A stretch of 10,188 nucleotides of DNA from Prevotellaceae bacterium (GTDB lineage Bacteria; Bacteroidota; Bacteroidia; Bacteroidales; UBA932). The stretch covers positions 1-10,188 of the forward strand of contig JAISRS010000356.1 in the NCBI GenBank assembly GCA_031273485.1. The letters run 5' to 3'. Shown here one piece after another: positions 6,885-10,188 of the stretch; within the stretch, counting starts at the first letter, position 1, and each line of letters begins with the position of its first letter. The translations under genes and the position numbers were made by a program. Under the pieces are notes generated by a model. It did no database searches. It worked only from the letters and a program-made list of their open reading frames with translations, and was not told the DNA's origin.

Positions 6885-7622
6885 ATGACTTTTAAAATAA
6901 AAAAACAGCAAACTATCGCGCTGTTGACAGTACTAAATGTAATATTTTTTGTTGCCCTGATGATTGTTTCACTGCATTATCAGGTTCCTCAAAAAGTATT
7001 ATGGAAAATGAACCTCACCGCCAAGAAAACGGTTACAAATTCTACATATTATGATATGCGGAACAGTCTTTTTTCCGTGTATAAAAAAGATTCCATAAAA
7101 ATAGTCATGCTCGGCAATTCCATAACGGCAGGAGTTGAATGGAACGAACTGCTGGGCAGGGGCGATATTGCCAATCGAGGAATCGGCGGCGATATTACGG
7201 AAGGATTCATTAACAGGTTGCCGGACATCTACGGTCTGAACCCGAAAATATGTTTTATCATGGGTGGTATCAACGATATTGGCAGAGGATTGCCGGTGGA
7301 TGTCATTGTAGAAAACATGCGTACAATAGTGGAAAACCTGAACAGTCACGGAATAAAAACGGTGATTCAATCTACATTGTATATTTCCAAACAGGCGGAT
7401 CCCAAGAAGAAACGAAACGCCGCCGTTGACGAGTTAAACAAACATCTGAAAGAGATTTGTGCAGAAAAAGGATTATTATTTTTGGATGTTAATCAAACCT
7501 TGTCGAGCGACGGCGCGTTAGACGAAAAATATACTTACGACGGAGTTCATCTGCTTGGCAGCGGATATGAAAAATGGCGCGATTTGCTTGTGTCGGTTCT
7601 CAAAAACACCCCCCTAAACTAA
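6885..7622 (+). CDS. Membrane-anchored SGNH/GDSL-family hydrolase
   Basis: SGNH hydrolases are serine esterases that remove acyl or acetyl groups from lipids, sugars or cell-wall glycans; the substrate here cannot be told from sequence. Residues 10-31 form one hydrophobic segment after a basic N-terminus (MTFKIKKQQ), an uncleaved anchor or signal, so the enzyme domain (about 70-240) faces the periplasm. Block I is GNSIT with catalytic Ser79. Block II is NRGIGGD near 97-103, supplying the oxyanion glycine. Block III is GIND with Asn130, and block V is DGVH with Asp219 and His222, completing the catalytic set. The 245-aa length fits a single-domain member. The start at 6885 is preceded by A/T-rich sequence with no Shine-Dalgarno, usual for Bacteroidetes. 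It is monocistronic, ending in a strong terminator 32 bp past the stop. Confidence 0.9.
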   Translation: MTFKIKKQQTIALLTVLNVIFFVALMIVSLHYQVPQKVLWKMNLTAKKTVTNSTYYDMRNSLFSVYKKDSIKIVMLGNSITAGVEWNELLGRGDIANRGIGGDITEGFINRLPDIYGLNPKICFIMGGINDIGRGLPVDVIVENMRTIVENLNSHGIKTVIQSTLYISKQADPKKKRNAAVDELNKHLKEICAEKGLLFLDVNQTLSSDGALDEKYTYDGVHLLGSGYEKWRDLLVSVLKNTPLN

Positions 7623-7654
7623 CGCCAAAGATTCAAGAAAAAACAAAATCCCTG

Positions 7655-7705
7655 ACAGGAATCTCCCTTACCACCACAAAAAGGGGGGATTCCTGTTTTT
7701 TTTTT
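7655..7705 (+). terminator. Strong intrinsic terminator of the SGNH hydrolase gene
   Basis: ACAGGAATC (7655-7663) pairs with GATTCCTGT (7688-7696). The stem is extended by CCCTT with AAGGGG around an 11-base loop, and a run of ten T follows at 7696-7705. The position just after the stop codon at 7620-7622 fits factor-independent termination. Confidence 0.88.
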
Positions 7706-7725
7706 CTTAGCTATTATTTATTTTA

Positions 7726-7759
7726 AGGTCTTTAAGGTCTTTAAAGACCTTAAAGACCT
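7726..7759. repeat. 34-bp perfect palindrome
   Basis: Both halves are built from AGGTCTTTA steps and pair perfectly for 17 bp about a centre between 7742 and 7743. It is of the same kind as the palindromes at 6298-6350 and 7841-7864, but with GGTC in place of GGAC or AGTC. Confidence 0.88.
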
Positions 7760-7769
7760 AAGAGAAGCG

Positions 7770-7912
7770 GCAACCCCCTAACAGGGTTTAAAATCTCTGT
7801 TAGGGTTTGAGAGGCGCACCCCCTTAACAGGGGCTTTTTGTATAAGGACTTTAAAGTCCTTATACCTCTCGACGGAGACGCACGGATTACAAATCCGCGC
7901 GAGCGGCAGCGT
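7770..7912. repeat. Second copy of the composite palindromic element, left end missing
   Basis: It has the same module order as 6241-6397. GCGGCAACCCCCTAACAGGG begins the first hairpin (arms 7776-7786 and 7795-7805), then TTTGAGAGG and GGGGCTTTT. A perfect 24-bp CTTTAAAG palindrome follows (7841-7864), then ACCTCTCG and the GCACGGATT-n-AATCCG module at 7880-7906. The inverted copy of the last module that bounds the first element on its left is absent, so this one has no terminal inverted repeats. The extra CCCCTTAACAGGGG at 7819-7832 may be a third small hairpin. Confidence 0.85.
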
Positions 7913-7941
7913 GGAGTTTTTAGCCTTTTATTTTCGATAAA

Positions 7942-8098
7942 AATTTCCGATGTTCGGAAGTGGTAATTTCCGATGTTCGGAAGTGGTAACTTCCGATGTT
8001 CGGAAGTGGTAACTTCCGATGTTCGGTAGCGGTAACTTCCGATGTTCGGTAGCGGTAACTTCCGATGTTCGGAAGTGGTAACTTCCGAATATCGGAAG
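7942..8098. repeat. Tandem array of 23-bp hairpin units (six full, one partial)
   Basis: Full units begin at 7942, 7965, 7988, 8011, 8034 and 8057, and a 19-base partial unit runs 8080-8098. The basic unit contains CTTCCGA-TGT-TCGGAAG, a hairpin with 7-bp arms, joined by TGGTAA. Units 1-2 carry TTTCCGA, a G-U pair in RNA. Units 4-5 share two changes, TCGGTAG and AGCGGT. The last unit has loop ATA with both arms intact. There are no spacers, so this is not a CRISPR array. An open frame on the - strand crosses it only because 23-bp units leave all three frames open. No binding factor is known to me. Confidence 0.95.
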
Positions 8099-8176
8099 AA
8101 AAAAATTATTCAACAGTGACAATATTAGGATACTCGGTTGTCCTGACTTCCTTAACTTGATATGCGGCATTGACTA

Positions 8177-8206
8177 CCCTAACAGGGTTTAAAATCCCTG
8201 TTAGGG
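8177..8206. repeat. CCCTAACAGGG hairpin module, solitary copy
   Basis: CCCTAACAGGG (8177-8187) and CCCTGTTAGGG (8196-8206) are perfect 11-bp inverted repeats around TTTAAAAT. This is the most regular member of the hairpin family also seen at 6248-6277, 7776-7805 and, in diverged form, 874-910. It is not followed by a T run on either strand, so it is not an obvious terminator. Confidence 0.85.
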
Positions 8207-8218
8207 GGCGCCTTCACA

Positions 8219-8319
8219 GAAAAATTCGTGTAATTGACTACGTCGAACTTACGTTTCGTAAAAATCCGCAGGATAAAAATTCGTGTAATTCGTGGATGAA
8301 AAAAATCCTGCGGATTTTT
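8219..8319. repeat. Dispersed-type repeat with 14-bp inverted arms, possible two-way terminator
   Basis: AAAAATCCGCAGGA (8260-8273) and TCCTGCGGATTTTT (8306-8319) are perfect inverted repeats separated by 32 bases. AAAAATTCGTGTAATT occurs twice, at 8219-8234 and 8276-8291, the second inside that loop. Both strands show a T run beyond the stem, so it could end capA transcription, whose stop lies 56 bp away, although the loop is large for a terminator. Similar ATTCGTGTAATTCGTGG sequences are, from general knowledge, scattered in Bacteroidetes intergenic DNA. Confidence 0.5.
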
Positions 8320-8374
8320 TAATTCGTTCCATCCGTTTAATTCGGTGACCAAAATATGAGATGATGATAACAAA

Positions 8375-9562
8375 TCACTGGAATAAAGATAAAATCGGGA
8401 ACATAATCGGTTCGATTTTGTGTATTGGTTCCGACTGTCTCTGCAAGATTCTGTATTCTCCTATGCCTGTATTTTCTTTATTCAGCAGTTTTCTGATATT
8501 ATTTGTAAAAGTTTTAATTTGTGTTTGAAAAGTGGTGTTCAGCATTTCAGTATTATTTTCATAATCTGCTGCGGGCAGTATATAATGTCTTGTTCTTCCG
8601 TCTTCTTTTGGTTTATAGACCCAGACTAAATTATAGCCTGCCCACGAAATTCTTGTACTTATGCTGTCCTTAATCAGAACAACTTTCAATATTGCGCCTC
8701 CTTCGGTGTTGTCAAACGCCCAGGAAGCCGAGCGTGCAGGCTGGTTCGACACAAGATTGCCTAAAGAATAAGCTACTAATTTATCGCATCTTCCGTTGCC
8801 GGAATACCGTTTTTCCATTGGCTGTATCACGTGCGGATGCGCGCCTATTATAATATTCACTCCGTGACGAAAGAGCAATTCCGTCAGTCGTTTTTGTTCA
8901 TTGTTGGGATACATCTTATATTCTAATCCCCAGTGCATGTATGCAATGATAATGTCCGGATTCGATTGTTTGGCAACTGTTATGTCGGTAATTATTTGGG
9001 AGCTGTCAATCAAATTTATTATTAAAGGTTTGGCGACGGGAATACCATTAGTACCGTAGGTATAATTTAATACGGCTATTTTAAAATTTTGAACCGAAAC
9101 AGTCATGGGATACCTTTTTTCCCGTTCTTCGGCGTTGCGAAACATTCCGGTGTGTGATATATCAAACGAATCAAGGATATTGAGAGTTCTTTCCATCCCG
9201 TGTTTCCCTCTGTCGCACGAATGATTGTTGGCGGTGAGCAAAACATCAAAACCGGTATTTTTCAGCGCCATGGCAACATCGTCGGGAGCGCTGAACAAAG
9301 GATGTCCCGAATAAGGTTTGCCGCCTAAGGGAAATTCCATGTTGGCAAAAGCCAAATCCGCCGACGATATTTCCTCTTTTATCAGCCTGAAACAAGGCTC
9401 ATAATCATATATTCCATCTTTATAAACCCCATCTATTTGCGTTTTATGCTGCATCACGTCGCCTGCAAAAATTAAAGAAATGGTATCGCTGCCGCCCGAT
9501 GCAATATTGACGAACAAAAGCGGTAAAAAGAACGTTAATAACCTGTTGAATAAATGTATCAT
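8375..9562 (-). CDS. Secreted CapA-family protein (PGA_cap metallophosphatase fold)
   Basis: The family is named for CapA/PgsA of poly-gamma-glutamate capsule synthesis, but most Bacteroidetes members are of unproven role, and no capsule genes are seen here. Residues 1-24 form a signal peptide with no lipobox cysteine, so the protein is exported to the periplasm or beyond. The metallophosphatase-like motifs are all present: GDVM with Asp35, NMEFPL with Asn74 and Glu76, NNHSCDRG at 112-119, HWGLEY at 210-215, GAHPHVIQ at 240-247 and SLGN at 266-269. The 395-aa length is ordinary; the last 100 residues are less conserved in type and hold no recognised domain. The gene is alone on its strand, divergent from the SPOR lipoprotein. 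It probably starts from the TACTTTTG element 47 bp upstream. Confidence 0.9.
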   Translation of the reverse strand: MIHLFNRLLTFFLPLLFVNIASGGSDTISLIFAGDVMQHKTQIDGVYKDGIYDYEPCFRLIKEEISSADLAFANMEFPLGGKPYSGHPLFSAPDDVAMALKNTGFDVLLTANNHSCDRGKHGMERTLNILDSFDISHTGMFRNAEEREKRYPMTVSVQNFKIAVLNYTYGTNGIPVAKPLIINLIDSSQIITDITVAKQSNPDIIIAYMHWGLEYKMYPNNEQKRLTELLFRHGVNIIIGAHPHVIQPMEKRYSGNGRCDKLVAYSLGNLVSNQPARSASWAFDNTEGGAILKVVLIKDSISTRISWAGYNLVWVYKPKEDGRTRHYILPAADYENNTEMLNTTFQTQIKTFTNNIRKLLNKENTGIGEYRILQRQSEPIHKIEPIMFPILSLFQ

Positions 9563-9608
9563 TAAATTAAAATGCGTTAAATGTCAATTATTAATATTAA
9601 TTATTGTG

Positions 9609-9616
9609 CAAAAGTA
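9609..9616 (-). promoter_or_regulatory. -7 promoter element of the capA-like gene
   Basis: The - strand reads TACTTTTG, an exact TAnnTTTG match, 47 bp before the start codon. No convincing TTTG -33 element lies 19-21 bp further up, where the sequence is AT-rich. It faces away from the + strand element at 9640-9647. Confidence 0.55.
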
Positions 9617-9639
9617 ATCTAATTTTCATTAAAATGCAT

Positions 9640-9647
9640 TACCTTTG
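9640..9647 (+). promoter_or_regulatory. -7 promoter element of the SPOR lipoprotein gene
   Basis: TACCTTTG matches TAnnTTTG exactly and would start transcription near 9654, giving a leader of about 134 nt before the ATG at 9788. No clear -33 TTTG is present. Only 23 bp separate it from the opposite-facing -7 element, so the upstream contacts of the two promoters must overlap. Confidence 0.55.
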
Positions 9648-9787
9648 AGCCGAAAATTGGTTAATAAATTTTTTTAAAGACAAATTATAGATAATTTTTA
9701 ATCGAAAAAAAGAAGCGCTTAATTGAACATCTGCAATGTCAATTAAGTTAAAAGTTAAATTAAAGTAATGACTAAATTATTATTGAA

Positions 9788-10188
9788 ATGAAAAAGACAT
9801 TAATTGCATTCTCTGTCACGGTTATGATGGCAATAACCGTGCTTCTGGCAATCGGTTTTACAGGGTGTGACTGGTTCAATACAAATGTTTTAAATAAACC
9901 AAACAAATCCGAACTGGAAGCAAGAGAAAAAGAATCCAAACAGGCGGAATTAGACAGTATCCGCAAAGCCGAACGGGCTAAACTCGCAGCATTAGAGGCT
10001 AAGGAGAAAGAATTGGCTCAGACGCAGGTAGGCAAACCGTATCACATTATTGTGGGCGCTTTTGAAGAACAGGTAAACGCCAATAATATGGATAATCTGT
10101 TTAAATCAAACGGATACAGTACCGAGATGTTTAATTATGGAGGATTGATACATGTGTCGGCAATATCGTTTGAAACTTTGCAGGAAGC
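9788..10188 (+). CDS. SPOR-domain lipoprotein (3' end outside window)
   Basis: SPOR domains bind glycan strands of peptidoglycan lacking stem peptides, usually at division sites. The frame is open from the ATG at 9788 to the window edge, 133 complete codons. It begins MKKTLIAFSV, has a hydrophobic stretch to residue 23, and a lipobox FTGC with Cys27 as the lipid anchor. Residues 40-80 are highly charged and rich in Glu, Lys and Ala (AEREKES-like pattern), likely a helical or coiled linker through the periplasm. From about residue 84 the sequence PYHIIVGAFEEQVNANN, then LFKSNGYSTEMFNYGGLIHVSA, matches the SPOR pattern (IIVGAF, a gap, GY, then a strand). The domain is nearly complete where the window ends. 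Whether further domains follow is unknown. It is divergently transcribed from capA. Confidence 0.88.
   Translation, partial: MKKTLIAFSVTVMMAITVLLAIGFTGCDWFNTNVLNKPNKSELEAREKESKQAELDSIRKAERAKLAALEAKEKELAQTQVGKPYHIIVGAFEEQVNANNMDNLFKSNGYSTEMFNYGGLIHVSAISFETLQE

Noticed and set aside
6711..6911. 66-residue open frame on the - strand overlapping the SGNH start
   Set aside because: It overlaps the start of a well-supported gene, crosses the hairpin, and has no recognisable domain or upstream promoter.
7942..8098. CRISPR array
   Set aside because: The units are directly adjacent with only a six-base linker that is itself repeated; there are no unique spacers and no cas genes.
7928..8170. 80-residue open frame on the - strand across the 23-bp repeat array
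   Set aside because: Its repeated 23-residue pattern is what any stop-free 23-bp repeat gives when all three frames are read in turn; it has no known domain and no promoter in the expected place.
8179..8373. 64-residue open frame on the - strand downstream of the CapA-like gene
   Set aside because: It lies almost wholly within dispersed repeat sequence and the CCCTAACAGGG hairpin, and its translation shows no family features.

Overview
The window looks like a stretch of a Bacteroidetes chromosome, most likely Bacteroidales. The evidence is a SusC/SusD outer-membrane pair, several exact matches to the Bacteroidetes -7 promoter element TAnnTTTG, weak or absent Shine-Dalgarno sequences with A-rich start regions, and Bacteroidetes-style lipoprotein and SPOR proteins. 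Species cannot be named from the sequence. There are six protein genes, two of them cut by the window edges; no rRNA, tRNA, CRISPR array, transposase or integrase was seen.

Layout: (1) 1-588 (+), the GTPase EngB (YihA/YsxC), missing only its first few codons. (2) 586-956, gene-free: three tandem units of 84-91 bp that begin at the engB stop codon, then a hairpin that can end the opposite-strand operon. (3) 957-6125 (-), a two-gene operon, susC-like TonB-dependent receptor (1120 aa) followed by a SusD-like lipoprotein of the RagB/SusD_2 type (about 590 aa). No carbohydrate enzymes or regulators lie beside it inside the window, so the imported nutrient cannot be named. (4) 6126-6884, gene-free but dense in structure: a 178-bp composite repeat bounded by perfect 27-bp inverted repeats with a 53-bp palindrome inside, then an AT-rich zone with a consensus promoter on each strand and a 121-bp nested inverted repeat that may encode a small RNA or the leader of the susCD operon. 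(5) 6885-7622 (+), a membrane-anchored SGNH/GDSL hydrolase ending in a strong intrinsic terminator. (6) 7706-8374, gene-free: a second, partly degraded copy of the composite repeat, an array of 23-bp units that are each a hairpin, and two more inverted repeats. (7) 8375-9562 (-), a secreted CapA-type protein. (8) 9563-9787, a divergent promoter region. (9) 9788-10188 (+), the first 133 codons of a SPOR-domain lipoprotein running off the right edge.

How it fits together: the proteins are mostly envelope-linked (outer-membrane import, a periplasm-facing esterase-like enzyme, a secreted CapA protein, a peptidoglycan-binding lipoprotein), but each sits in its own transcription unit and nothing ties them into one pathway. 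The distinctive part is the intergenic DNA. Three small palindromic modules (a CGGATT/AATCCG hairpin, a CCCTAACAGGG hairpin and a CTTTAAAG palindrome) recur in different combinations, alongside one family of pure hairpin tandem repeats. The best candidate for something undescribed is the 6605-6751 locus, where a long hairpin overlaps an outward-reading consensus promoter.
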